Shown: positions 1 through 6,783 of the stretch, in pieces | Position numbering within the stretch: the stretch's first letter is position 1 | Layout of the letters: every line of letters begins with the position of its first letter | From: Burkholderiaceae bacterium | Lineage (GTDB): Bacteria; Pseudomonadota; Gammaproteobacteria; Burkholderiales; Burkholderiaceae | Direction of reading: 5' to 3' | Length of the DNA: 9,127 nt | Assembly: GCA_947371415.1 (NCBI GenBank) | Contig: CANBPJ010000067.1 | Span: 1-9,127, forward strand | Translations under genes and position numbers: made by a program | Notes under the pieces: model-generated | Database searches by the model: none | What the model saw: the letters and a program-made list of their open reading frames with translations, nothing else | What the model was told of the DNA's origin: nothing

Positions 1-884
1 CGCAACTCCACACCAGCAGCATCTGAGCGCTCTTTTACCTCAGGTAAGGCTAAGCTTTTCTTAACAGACTCCGTTAGCTTGGCAATCACAGGTGCAGGCG
101 TTCCGGCTGGAGCATACAAAGCAACCCAAGACTCTAGCTGAAATGAAGGTAAGCCCGCCTCAGCGGTGGTTGGCACATTAGGCATGCCTGGATGACGCGT
201 CTTGCCAGTCACAGCCAATGCTTTTAATTTTCCACTTTGTACATGCTGCATTACAGATGGGGGCGTAGTAATAAATAATTGCACCTGACCGGCTAATACA
301 TCCTGCACTGCAGGGCCAGAACCTTTGTAGGGAACATGAACAATATCAACGCCGGTATTTTGTTTAAAGATTTCAGTACCAATATGGGATACAGAGCCAT
401 TGCCTTGCGAAGCATAATTGAGCTTTCCAGGATTCGCTTTGGCGTAAGCAATAAATTCTTTCAAATTATTTACCGGTACGGATGGATGCACTGCGATCAC
501 ATTAGTAGAAACCGTTAATAATGCCACCGCAGAAAAATCTTTTACAGGATCCCACGGCAACTTATCCATTAGCGAAGGGTTGCCTACGTGATACCCAGAA
601 TAAGAGATCAGCAAGGTATAGCCATCTGGCTTTGCTTTAGCTACGTATTGATAGGCAGTATTGCCACTAGCCCCGGGCTTATTGTCTACGATGACTGGCT
701 GCCCAATAACACGCGCTAATGGCTCACTTAACAAACGCGCAGAGGTATCGACCAAGCCCCCAGGAGGATTCGGAACAACTAAAGTAATCGGTCTATCTGG
801 GAAGGGTTGCGCGTTAGCAAAGCTCGCCCCCAATGCAATGCCGATGATAGCTAAATAACGGTAAATAACGTTTCTTGTTTTCAT
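1..884 (-). CDS. Bug/TctC-family tripartite tricarboxylate transporter substrate-binding protein (C-terminus cut by window edge)
   Basis: This is a periplasmic solute-binding protein of the Bug (TctC) family, which captures small carboxylates or related compounds. 294 residues are visible, and the reading frame is still open at base 1. Family members usually have about 320-330 residues, so roughly 30 are missing. Residues 1-25 form a signal peptide ending in FANA before QPFPDRP. Family hallmarks follow: ITLVVPNPPGGLVD at 33-46 (ligand-binding loop), GQPVIVDNKPGASG at 61-74, KPDGYTLL at 85-92 and VPYKGSGPAVQDVLAGQV at 184-201. The start at 884 was chosen because GGAG (891-894) lies 6 nt upstream; an in-frame ATG at 890 abuts GGAG and is less likely. 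The gene follows the flavin oxidoreductase by 56 nt with no terminator seen, so the two may be co-transcribed. No TctA/TctB membrane subunits are visible. Such orphan binding proteins are common in Burkholderiales, and the ligand cannot be inferred. Confidence 0.93.
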   Translation of the reverse strand, partial: MKTRNVIYRYLAIIGIALGASFANAQPFPDRPITLVVPNPPGGLVDTSARLLSEPLARVIGQPVIVDNKPGASGNTAYQYVAKAKPDGYTLLISYSGYHVGNPSLMDKLPWDPVKDFSAVALLTVSTNVIAVHPSVPVNNLKEFIAYAKANPGKLNYASQGNGSVSHIGTEIFKQNTGVDIVHVPYKGSGPAVQDVLAGQVQLFITTPPSVMQHVQSGKLKALAVTGKTRHPGMPNVPTTAEAGLPSFQLESWVALYAPAGTPAPVIAKLTESVKKSLALPEVKERSDAAGVEL

Positions 885-940
885 ATTCATCTCCGGTTTT
901 CTCATCCTTAACCTCAATCTTCATTGTTGATTGGTATAAA

Positions 941-2062
941 TTATCGCTGCCCCACTTTGACATCACCAAAAATAGCTTGGGCCTCACGTGGTAAGCAGCG
1001 CCAGTAGCGCTCATTGGATGGCACAGTGCCACCCAAGGCTGCAGCCGCTTCCCAGCCCCAACGTGGCTTGTATAAAAAGGCGCGGGCTAAGGCAATCAAA
1101 TCAGCATCACCTGCCTGCAAAATATCTTCAGCCTGCTTAGGATCGGTAATCAGGCCAACGGTCATCGTAGGAATACCAGATTTTTCTTTAACAATCTTGG
1201 CGAATGGAACCTGGTAATTGGGGCCAATCGCAATCTTTTGCAGTGGAGAGATTCCACCAGAAGAAATGTGCACAAAATCGCATCCTAGAGGCTTGAGACG
1301 GGTAGCAAAATCGGCCGTCTCTTCGGGCGTCCAACCGCCCTCAATCCAATCGCTTGCAGAAATACGTATGCCTAAGACGCCTTGATAGGCTTCACGAACC
1401 GCCTTGAATAGTTCTAAAAGAAAGCGAATGCGGTTCTCATAAGAGCCACCATATTCATCGGTACGCTGATTTGCAATCGGCGATAAAAACTGGTGCAAAA
1501 GATAGCCATGTGCGCCATGTAACTCAATCCCGTCAATACCAATACGTTCTGCACGCTGCGCTGCAACAACAAATGCTGAAATTAATTCTTTTAACTCAGT
1601 CTTTGAGATCTCATGTGGTAATCGCTCATCCTTCAGCTGTGGAATGGCTGAAGGGGCAATGGTTTCCCAGCCACCCTGCTCTTTGGAGAGCAATTGACCA
1701 CCAGCCCAGGGGGTGGCGCTGGAAGCTTTACGTCCCGCATGAGCGAGCTGAATAAACACCGGTGTCGCTGGCGCCAGTTTGCGAGCCCTAGTGAGCTTGT
1801 CATTAAGCGCTGCCTCAGTAGCCTCATCCCACAGCCCCAAACAGGCCGGGGTAATGCGTCCTTCTGGTGTCACACCAGTAGCCTCAATAATAAAGAGCCC
1901 AGCACCGCTATTCAGTAGGTTGCCCCAGTGCATCAAATGCCAATCTTGAGCCTCTCCGTTGACCGCAGAATATTGGCACATCGGCGCCACAACCACCCGA
2001 TTTGATAGGGTTAGCGCCCCCCTTGGGGAGCTCAAGGCATAACTGGAAAATAGAAGACTCAT
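941..2062 (-). CDS. NADH:flavin oxidoreductase, Old Yellow Enzyme family (YqjM/XenA-like)
   Basis: This FMN-dependent ene-reductase has a TIM-barrel fold and 373 residues, a usual length for XenA-like proteins. Such enzymes reduce activated C=C bonds of enones and related electrophiles using NAD(P)H. The sequence shows NRVVVAPMCQYSA at 21-33, with Cys29 and Tyr31 matching the redox-tuning Cys and active-site Tyr of the YqjM class. It also shows QLAHAGRK at 105-112, the substrate-binding His pair in HGAH (His182, His185), the Q-R-T-D-E-Y-GGS segment at 199-207, Arg233 in GIRIS, and TVGLI at 301-305 with ALARAFL at 324-330 around the FMN phosphate. Start: ATG at 2062 has AAAGG 7 nt upstream and begins the typical MSLLFSSYAL N-terminus. 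An in-frame ATG at 2167 would add 35 hydrophobic residues and is rejected. The gene is divergent from mmsA. The physiological substrate is unknown; detoxification of electrophiles is a family-level guess. Confidence 0.94.
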   Translation of the reverse strand: MSLLFSSYALSSPRGALTLSNRVVVAPMCQYSAVNGEAQDWHLMHWGNLLNSGAGLFIIEATGVTPEGRITPACLGLWDEATEAALNDKLTRARKLAPATPVFIQLAHAGRKASSATPWAGGQLLSKEQGGWETIAPSAIPQLKDERLPHEISKTELKELISAFVVAAQRAERIGIDGIELHGAHGYLLHQFLSPIANQRTDEYGGSYENRIRFLLELFKAVREAYQGVLGIRISASDWIEGGWTPEETADFATRLKPLGCDFVHISSGGISPLQKIAIGPNYQVPFAKIVKEKSGIPTMTVGLITDPKQAEDILQAGDADLIALARAFLYKPRWGWEAAAALGGTVPSNERYWRCLPREAQAIFGDVKVGQR

Positions 2063-2172
2063 TTGCTGACCTTTAGGACTAAAAAAGCGTAAAACTAGCG
2101 GAAGCGATAAAATAGAAACAGTAGGATAAACGAGACCGTAAAGTTGCATGGAATATAGCCCAAGCATCTTTA

Positions 2173-2201
2173 TTGAACCTAAAACTAGTAAAAAATATTA
2201 A
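2173..2201 (+). promoter_or_regulatory. Candidate sigma70-type promoter of mmsA
   Basis: TTGAAC (2173-2178) and TATTAA (2196-2201) are separated by exactly 17 nt. Transcription would start near 2208, almost at the mmsA ATG at 2211, giving a leaderless or near-leaderless mRNA. This fits the absence of a good Shine-Dalgarno sequence before mmsA. The 148-nt divergent region 2063-2210 must also carry the flavin oxidoreductase promoter, but I see no convincing pair of boxes for it. AT-rich DNA gives chance matches, so this is a candidate only. Confidence 0.35.
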
Positions 2202-2210
2202 GTAAATACT

Positions 2211-3731
2211 ATGAATGCACCGCAAGCCTTTGATTCAAATGAAGATGTTGGCCACTTTGTTGGCGGCAAGCTTGTCAACCCTCAGGGCGGCCGCTTTGCC
2301 GATGTCTTTAATCCCTCCACAGGCGCTGTTGCAAGACGCGTAGCTTTAGCCAGCCGCAAAGAGGTTGATGAGGTGGTGGCGAACGCCCAGGCGGCATTTC
2401 AGACTTGGAGTCAGACCCCCCCATTGCGCCGAGCGCGCATCATGTTTAAGTATCTTGAGCTACTCAACGCCAACCGTGATGAACTCGCCGCCATGATTAC
2501 TGCCGAGCACGGCAAGGTGTTTACTGATGCTCAAGGCGAAGTTAGCCGAGGCATTGATATTGTCGAGTTTGCTACCGGGATCCCCGAGCTCCTCAAGGGC
2601 GACTTCACCGAGCAAGTATCTACAGATATCGACAACTGGGTCATGCGCCAGCCTTTAGGCGTAGTTGCTGGTGTGACACCATTTAATTTCCCGGTCATGG
2701 TGCCCATGTGGATGTTCCCAGTGGCCATCGCTTGTGGCAATTCTTTCATCTTAAAGCCAAGCCCAACCGATCCATCAGCCTCCCTCTTTATGGCAAAGCT
2801 TCTCAAAGAAGCTGGCCTTCCTGATGGCGTGTTTAACGTGGTTCAAGGTGATAAAGAAGCGGTAGATGCCTTAATCGAGAACCCCGATGTCAAGGCGGTA
2901 AGCTTTGTTGGCTCCACCCCGATTGCAAACTACATCTATGAGCGCTGCGCTCATTTTGGCAAGCGCTCCCAAGCTTTGGGTGGCGCCAAGAACCACATGG
3001 TGGTGATGCCTGATGCTGATATCGACAAGACTATTGATGCTTTGATTGGTGCGGCTTACGGCTCTGCTGGTGAGCGTTGCATGGCCATCTCAGTCGCAGT
3101 CTTGGTCGGTGATGTTGCTGAAAAAATCATGCCAAAACTCATTGAGCGCACTAAAACTCTCAAGGTGAAGAATGGCATGGAGCTCGATGCTGAAATGGGT
3201 CCCATCGTGACGAAAGCGGCCTTAGAGCGCATCACTGGATACATCGAGAGCGGCATTGCTTCCGGCGCTAACTTACTGGTAGATGGTCGCGGTTTGAAAG
3301 TCCCAGGACATGACAATGGCTTCTTTATTGGCGGCACCCTCTTTGATGGCGTAACTTCAGATATGAAGATTTACCTAGAAGAAATCTTTGGACCAGTACT
3401 GTCATGCATGCGCGTTGCCAACTTTACAGAGGCCTTAAATTTAGTCAATGCCTGTGAGTTTGGGAATGGGGTTGCCTGCTTTACAAGTGATGGCAATATT
3501 GCCCGTGAATTTGCACGTCGTGTTCAGGTGGGCATGGTGGGTATTAACGTACCTATCCCGGTTCCAATGGCTTGGCACGGCTTTGGTGGTTGGAAGAAAT
3601 CCCTCTTTGGCGATATGCATGCTTATGGCAAAGAAGGTGTTCGCTTCTATACCAAGCAAAAGAGCGTGATGCAGCGCTGGCCAGAAAGTATTGCTAAGGG
3701 CGCGGAATTTGTGATGCCGACTTCGAAGTAA
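2211..3731 (+). CDS. mmsA: CoA-acylating methylmalonate-semialdehyde dehydrogenase
   Basis: This cytosolic aldehyde dehydrogenase superfamily enzyme oxidises methylmalonate semialdehyde, with loss of CO2, to propionyl-CoA, and malonate semialdehyde to acetyl-CoA, using NAD+ and CoA. It acts late in valine and beta-alanine breakdown. The length of 506 residues is typical. VTPFNFP at 155-161 carries the oxyanion Asn159. LKPS at 181-184 and GSTPIA at 234-239 belong to the NAD site. The catalytic thiol is Cys290 in the family-specific GERCMAIS, and EIFGP lies at 391-395. The general-base Glu of hydrolytic aldehyde dehydrogenases is Ala255 here (QALGGAKN), as expected when CoA rather than water releases the acyl group. 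The Shine-Dalgarno is weak. It is the only plus-strand gene in the window, divergent from the flavin oxidoreductase and followed by a terminator. No other valine-degradation gene is adjacent, so it seems to be its own transcription unit. Confidence 0.95.
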   Translation: MNAPQAFDSNEDVGHFVGGKLVNPQGGRFADVFNPSTGAVARRVALASRKEVDEVVANAQAAFQTWSQTPPLRRARIMFKYLELLNANRDELAAMITAEHGKVFTDAQGEVSRGIDIVEFATGIPELLKGDFTEQVSTDIDNWVMRQPLGVVAGVTPFNFPVMVPMWMFPVAIACGNSFILKPSPTDPSASLFMAKLLKEAGLPDGVFNVVQGDKEAVDALIENPDVKAVSFVGSTPIANYIYERCAHFGKRSQALGGAKNHMVVMPDADIDKTIDALIGAAYGSAGERCMAISVAVLVGDVAEKIMPKLIERTKTLKVKNGMELDAEMGPIVTKAALERITGYIESGIASGANLLVDGRGLKVPGHDNGFFIGGTLFDGVTSDMKIYLEEIFGPVLSCMRVANFTEALNLVNACEFGNGVACFTSDGNIAREFARRVQVGMVGINVPIPVPMAWHGFGGWKKSLFGDMHAYGKEGVRFYTKQKSVMQRWPESIAKGAEFVMPTSK

Positions 3732-3754
3732 TATTGCCAGCAGTACTTGGTGAT

Positions 3755-3786
3755 AAAAATAGCGACCTGCGGGTCGCTATTTTTTT
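3755..3786. terminator. Bidirectional rho-independent terminator between mmsA and the ABC operon
   Basis: A 13-bp perfect stem (3755-3767 with 3772-3784) has a GC core AGCGACC/GGTCGCT, a 4-nt TGCG loop and an A/T-rich base. Read on the plus strand, a seven-T run (3780-3786) follows the GC core, so it can end mmsA transcripts 23 nt after the stop codon. On the minus strand the A-run at 3755-3759 becomes a T-run, so it can also end the convergent ABC transporter operon, whose last gene stops at 3805. Confidence 0.9.
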
Positions 3787-3804
3787 ACTCACTGGAGGCA
3801 TTGC

Positions 3805-4470
3805 TTAAGCGGGAATGAAGTAGCGCCGTTCGATAGCCCGAGCAAACAACACAATCACCGAGACCAGCGCCAGGTAAACCAAAGCCGCCAAAAGATATGC
3901 TTTGAAAAATTGGAAGTTGGTTGCCGCTAATTCCTGGATGCGAGCAAAGAACTCGGTGTACTGAATTAAGAAAGCCACCGAACTATCCTTGAGATTGGCG
4001 ATCACTTGATTGGTCAGCGCCGGAATAGAAAGTCGAATCACTTGCGGCAAGGTAATCAATTGAAAAATCTGTAAAGGATTGAATCCCTGAGCGCTAGCCG
4101 CCTCAAGCTGGCTTTTATCTAAGCCATTAAATGCCGTCTTCAGGTAGGCCGCGTTGTAAGCCGCTACGTTAAAAGTAAAACCGATGAATGCAACGGTAAA
4201 GGGAGAAAGTCGAACGCCCCACTGCGGTAAGCCGTAGTACATCAAGAACAGCAAGACAATTAAAGGCATTCCAATAAAGAAGGAGATGTAGGCATTGATG
4301 GCATTTCGCACATAAGCACTTCTGCTGAGCGTGAGATAGAACACCACAATTCCGAGCAGCAATCCAGAAACACTAATCAAGCCTGCTAACTGCAAAGTCT
4401 TGACCAGCCCAGCCAAAATCAATGGCATCTGCTCCGTGAGATCTCGAATAAAGGATGGCCACCCTCCCAT
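3805..4470 (-). CDS. Amino-acid ABC transporter permease (HisM/GltK type), second permease of the operon
   Basis: This inner-membrane subunit of a polar-amino-acid ABC importer has 221 residues, the usual length. Hydrophobic segments lie at about 17-47, 58-80, 90-110 and 186-210. The cytoplasmic EAA loop that docks on the ATPase is intact: EAASAQG at 123-129 followed by LPQ at 141-143. The segment that usually reads RGTPL in this family reads IGMPL (66-70), so the conserved Arg is replaced by Ile. The ATG overlaps the stop codon of the ATPase gene by one base (TGATG), with an AAGGA-like ribosome site inside the ATPase gene, which suggests translational coupling. It is the last gene of the operon. 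It probably pairs with the other permease encoded upstream as a heterodimer. Substrate specificity cannot be read from the permease. Confidence 0.93.
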   Translation of the reverse strand: MGGWPSFIRDLTEQMPLILAGLVKTLQLAGLISVSGLLLGIVVFYLTLSRSAYVRNAINAYISFFIGMPLIVLLFLMYYGLPQWGVRLSPFTVAFIGFTFNVAAYNAAYLKTAFNGLDKSQLEAASAQGFNPLQIFQLITLPQVIRLSIPALTNQVIANLKDSSVAFLIQYTEFFARIQELAATNFQFFKAYLLAALVYLALVSVIVLFARAIERRYFIPA

Positions 4471-5201
4471 CAGAACTTTTCCTTGTTGCCAAAAAATGCC
4501 TGGATCTCTGGATCTGCATGCTTGCTCAGAATATCAATACGATCATCTGCACGAATCACACCACGATCCAAGAACATTACCGTATCTGCAATATTACGAG
4601 CCAAGCTCAAATCATGCGTGACGCAGATCATGGTAATGCCTTCGCCATGCAAACGATTAATCAAATCAGCTACATCACGTGACATTACCGGATCAAGCGC
4701 TGAGGTTGGCTCATCAAGAACTAAGACTGCGGGATCCATTGCCAGCGCCCGGGCAATGGCGACCCGCTGTTTCTGACCACCAGAAAGCTGCGAGGGATAT
4801 TTATCCTGATGTGGCGTCATCTCAAAATGGGATAACTCGAGTAAGGCTCTTTCTTTGGCCTCCGCTTTGCCCATCTTGTGCAACTTACGTAAACCGAGGG
4901 AGACATTGTCCAAAACAGTGAGGTGGCTATACAGGGCGAACTGCTGAAATACAAAACCAATTTGCTTGCGCAACTCCCTGACATCAATATTGGAGCCCAA
5001 TACTTCCTGACCTCTAAAAATAATTGATCCTGAAGTGGGCTCTACCAAGCGATTGAGGCAGCGCAATAAAGTAGATTTACCCGAGCCAGATGCCCCCATT
5101 AATACACGTACATCGCCCTCCTTTAATTCAAGATTAATGTTGGACAAAACGGTTTGCCCATCAAACTCTTTAACTAGGTCTCTTACTTGTATTAATGCCA
5201 C
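4470..5201 (-). CDS. Amino-acid ABC transporter ATP-binding protein (GlnQ/HisP type)
   Basis: This cytoplasmic ATPase powers the importer encoded by the neighbouring genes. It has 243 residues, normal for the GlnQ/HisP group, with every motif intact: Walker A GASGSGKST at 36-44, Q-loop at Gln86/Gln87, signature LSGGQKQR at 139-146, Walker B VLVLDE ending at Asp163-Glu164, D-loop SALD at 167-170 and switch His196 (VTHD). The start codon is GTG (5199-5201): the N-terminus reads as a standard ALIQVRDLVKEF and AGAGG sits 7 nt upstream. It begins 34 nt after the stop of permease 1 and overlaps the following permease gene by one base. The polar-amino-acid class is clear; the transported compound is not. 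Confidence 0.96.
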   Translation of the reverse strand: MALIQVRDLVKEFDGQTVLSNINLELKEGDVRVLMGASGSGKSTLLRCLNRLVEPTSGSIIFRGQEVLGSNIDVRELRKQIGFVFQQFALYSHLTVLDNVSLGLRKLHKMGKAEAKERALLELSHFEMTPHQDKYPSQLSGGQKQRVAIARALAMDPAVLVLDEPTSALDPVMSRDVADLINRLHGEGITMICVTHDLSLARNIADTVMFLDRGVIRADDRIDILSKHADPEIQAFFGNKEKF

Positions 5202-5235
5202 GCACTAGCCTCTTGGAATAATTTAGTGTTAGTTA

Positions 5236-5889
5236 TCATGCCGGAGTAATCCCCGGAATTTGATAACGCTTGCTCAGTAACTGAACTCCGGCTAAACAAA
5301 TTCGGTAGATCACAAAGTAAAGAATGCCTACTGCTAAGTAGACCTCAATACCGCGCAGCGTTGTAGAGGTCAGCGTCATCGCCTGCTTCGTAATTTCAGG
5401 GATGCCGACGGTATAAGCAAATGGGGAATACTTTAAAACAGAGGTGAACTCATTGACCATGCCAGGAACTGAGAATCTCAGCATTTGCGGTAACTCAATA
5501 AACCTCAGAACCTGTATGCGCGTCATCCCCATAGCTTGAGCTGCAACAACCTCCGCCGAGTCGACTGAATTAAATGCGCCCCGGAAGACCTCAGCCAAAT
5601 AAGCCGAGGCTACTAGGCCTAAACTGAGCGCCATCGCCATCAGTGGGGGCACCTTAAACCCAATACCAGGTAGGCCAAAATATACAATGAACAGCAAGAC
5701 AAGAACTGGCACACCTCTAAATACATAGGTGTAGCAATCAATGAGTGGAGTTATCCAGCTTATGTTGAGGCGACGCAGACTGGATAAGGTCAAACCCACC
5801 ACTAGCCCCGTCAGGGAGCAAACTAGCGTTACTAGAACCGTATAAGAAATGCCCTGGGCTAACTGGGCAAGAATATCCAGAAAAGTCAC
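5236..5889 (-). CDS. Amino-acid ABC transporter permease (HisQ/GlnP type), first permease of the operon
   Basis: This is an inner-membrane permease subunit of 217 residues with hydrophobic segments at about 14-37, 60-73, 81-98 and 181-205. The conserved FRGVPVLVLLFIVYFGLP (57-74) matches the family's RGTPL block. The coupling loop is recognisable, VAAQAMG at 115-121 then LPQ at 133-135, but the Glu of the EAA motif is Val115. The start is GTG at 5889: an in-frame TAA lies only 45 nt upstream, no ATG is available between them, and the next residues (TFLDILAQLAQG) are typical. The ribosome site is weak (GAAAG about 9 nt upstream). It lies 47 nt after the binding-protein gene and 34 nt before the ATPase. 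Only 217 residues and a clear partner permease argue for a two-permease importer. Confidence 0.92.
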   Translation of the reverse strand: MTFLDILAQLAQGISYTVLVTLVCSLTGLVVGLTLSSLRRLNISWITPLIDCYTYVFRGVPVLVLLFIVYFGLPGIGFKVPPLMAMALSLGLVASAYLAEVFRGAFNSVDSAEVVAAQAMGMTRIQVLRFIELPQMLRFSVPGMVNEFTSVLKYSPFAYTVGIPEITKQAMTLTSTTLRGIEVYLAVGILYFVIYRICLAGVQLLSKRYQIPGITPA

Positions 5890-5936
5890 AGGGCAAGCTT
5901 TCGACTGCGGGCTTCGATTGCTATAGCTTAATTAAC

Positions 5937-6689
5937 TTACTTCATCCACTTATCAAGAATCGCTTTGATTTTTTCTGGACCAAGCTCATTGAGGTATTTA
6001 TCAAAATCATCACGTATCTTGGAGCCTTTGGCAAAAGCAAAGCCAAGCTTATCGAAGCCTTTAAATACATAACTACTCTGAATTGGTAACTTGAGCTTAT
6101 TTTCGTAATTAAGAAATACAGGCTCTTCAATAAAAGCTAAGTCTAAATTACCATTCTGAAGATCGGTAATCACTTCTGCGTAAGAGGGATAGAGCTTTAC
6201 CTTGCTCAATGAGTAGTAACCTTTTGGCTCCAACTCATTCTTGATCAAATCATCGTAAGCCATGCCACGTGGATAGCCAATCGAGTATTTTTTGAGTTGA
6301 TTCAAATCAGTAATTTGAATATTTTTATTCTTCATACTCACGAGATGCCAAGCGTTGTCATAGTAAGGCTGAGAAAAATCCATTACCTCTTTACGTTTAT
6401 CGGTAATTGAGATTCCCGAGAAAGCCACATCAGCCTGACCGCTAGATACCGCACCTAACATTCCAGCCCAGTCATAGGGGGTTACTTTGATAGTGCAGCC
6501 ACGCGATTGGCAGTAGCCCTGGAAAATATCCATATCCACACCAACGATCTGACCTTTGTCATCGAACAACATGGGGGGTGATGCAGGAGAAACGGCGACT
6601 TTGATTTCTTTTGAATCCGGGGACTTGGAGCAAGCCAAAATGGTGAGCGCTAGAACTGCAGCAAACAAAGCCAGAAAAAAGCGTTTCAT
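5937..6689 (-). CDS. Amino-acid ABC transporter substrate-binding lipoprotein (SBP_bac_3 family)
   Basis: This is the extracytoplasmic ligand-binding component of the importer, 250 residues from the chosen start. Residues 1-19 form a signal peptide and LTILAC ends at Cys20, a somewhat loose lipobox (Leu at -2), so lipid anchoring is likely but not certain. The SBP_bac_3 fold is clear: GVDMDIF at 50-56, ADVAFSGISITDKRKEVMDFSQPYY at 86-110 with Arg99 at the place that usually holds the ligand carboxylate, the hinge segment near 126-130, and LDLAFIEEPV at 172-181. Glu178 stands where the family normally has the Asp that holds the ligand amino group. The mature part has a close Cys60/Cys65 pair. 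Start: ATG at 6689 has AGGAG 8 nt upstream; the frame is open further up but without signal-peptide character. It heads the operon. The ligand is unknown. Confidence 0.94.
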   Translation of the reverse strand: MKRFFLALFAAVLALTILACSKSPDSKEIKVAVSPASPPMLFDDKGQIVGVDMDIFQGYCQSRGCTIKVTPYDWAGMLGAVSSGQADVAFSGISITDKRKEVMDFSQPYYDNAWHLVSMKNKNIQITDLNQLKKYSIGYPRGMAYDDLIKNELEPKGYYSLSKVKLYPSYAEVITDLQNGNLDLAFIEEPVFLNYENKLKLPIQSSYVFKGFDKLGFAFAKGSKIRDDFDKYLNELGPEKIKAILDKWMK

Positions 6690-6722
6690 GAGTATTACTC
6701 CTATCCTAGGTGCTGGGTGAGA

Positions 6723-6739
6723 ACGCGATGTAATCGCGT
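6723..6739. promoter_or_regulatory. Perfect inverted repeat in the leader of the ABC operon, possible operator
   Basis: ACGCGAT, then GTA, then ATCGCGT: a perfect 7-bp inverted repeat with a 3-nt spacer. It lies about 8 to 25 nt downstream of the predicted transcription start and 34 nt before the binding-protein ATG. There is no T-run, so it is not a terminator. Its position fits a repressor operator or a small mRNA hairpin. I do not recognise the motif as that of a known regulator. Confidence 0.4.
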
Positions 6740-6753
6740 ATGGGTGCCTAGCA

Positions 6754-6783
6754 AGTATAGGGGAATTAGAAAAAATCTGGCTA
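6754..6783 (-). promoter_or_regulatory. Candidate promoter of the ABC transporter operon
   Basis: On the minus strand the -10 box TATACT (6754-6759; five of six consensus bases) lies 18 nt downstream of TAGCCA (6778-6783; four of six). The -35 box includes the stop codon of the DUF1178 gene. Transcription would start near 6747, giving a leader of about 58 nt with the 6723-6739 inverted repeat just inside it. The strong Shine-Dalgarno of the binding-protein gene follows. Confidence 0.4.

Noticed and set aside
814..1032. Minus-strand 72-codon open frame across the gap between the flavin oxidoreductase and Bug genes
   Set aside because: It overlaps both real genes in another frame and its product resembles nothing recognisable; it is a shadow frame.
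2063..2167. In-frame 35-residue N-terminal extension of the flavin oxidoreductase starting at 2167
   Set aside because: The extension is hydrophobic and unlike the family, whereas ATG 2062 has a good ribosome site and a typical N-terminus. The extension would also fill most of the divergent promoter region.
3441..3669. Overlapping 72-73 codon frames on both strands inside the 3' part of mmsA
   Set aside because: Both lie wholly inside a well-supported gene and show no domain or ribosome site of their own.
6723..6739. Palindrome considered as a terminator for the DUF1178 gene
   Set aside because: No T-run follows on either strand and the stem is only 7 bp, so an operator or leader role is more plausible.
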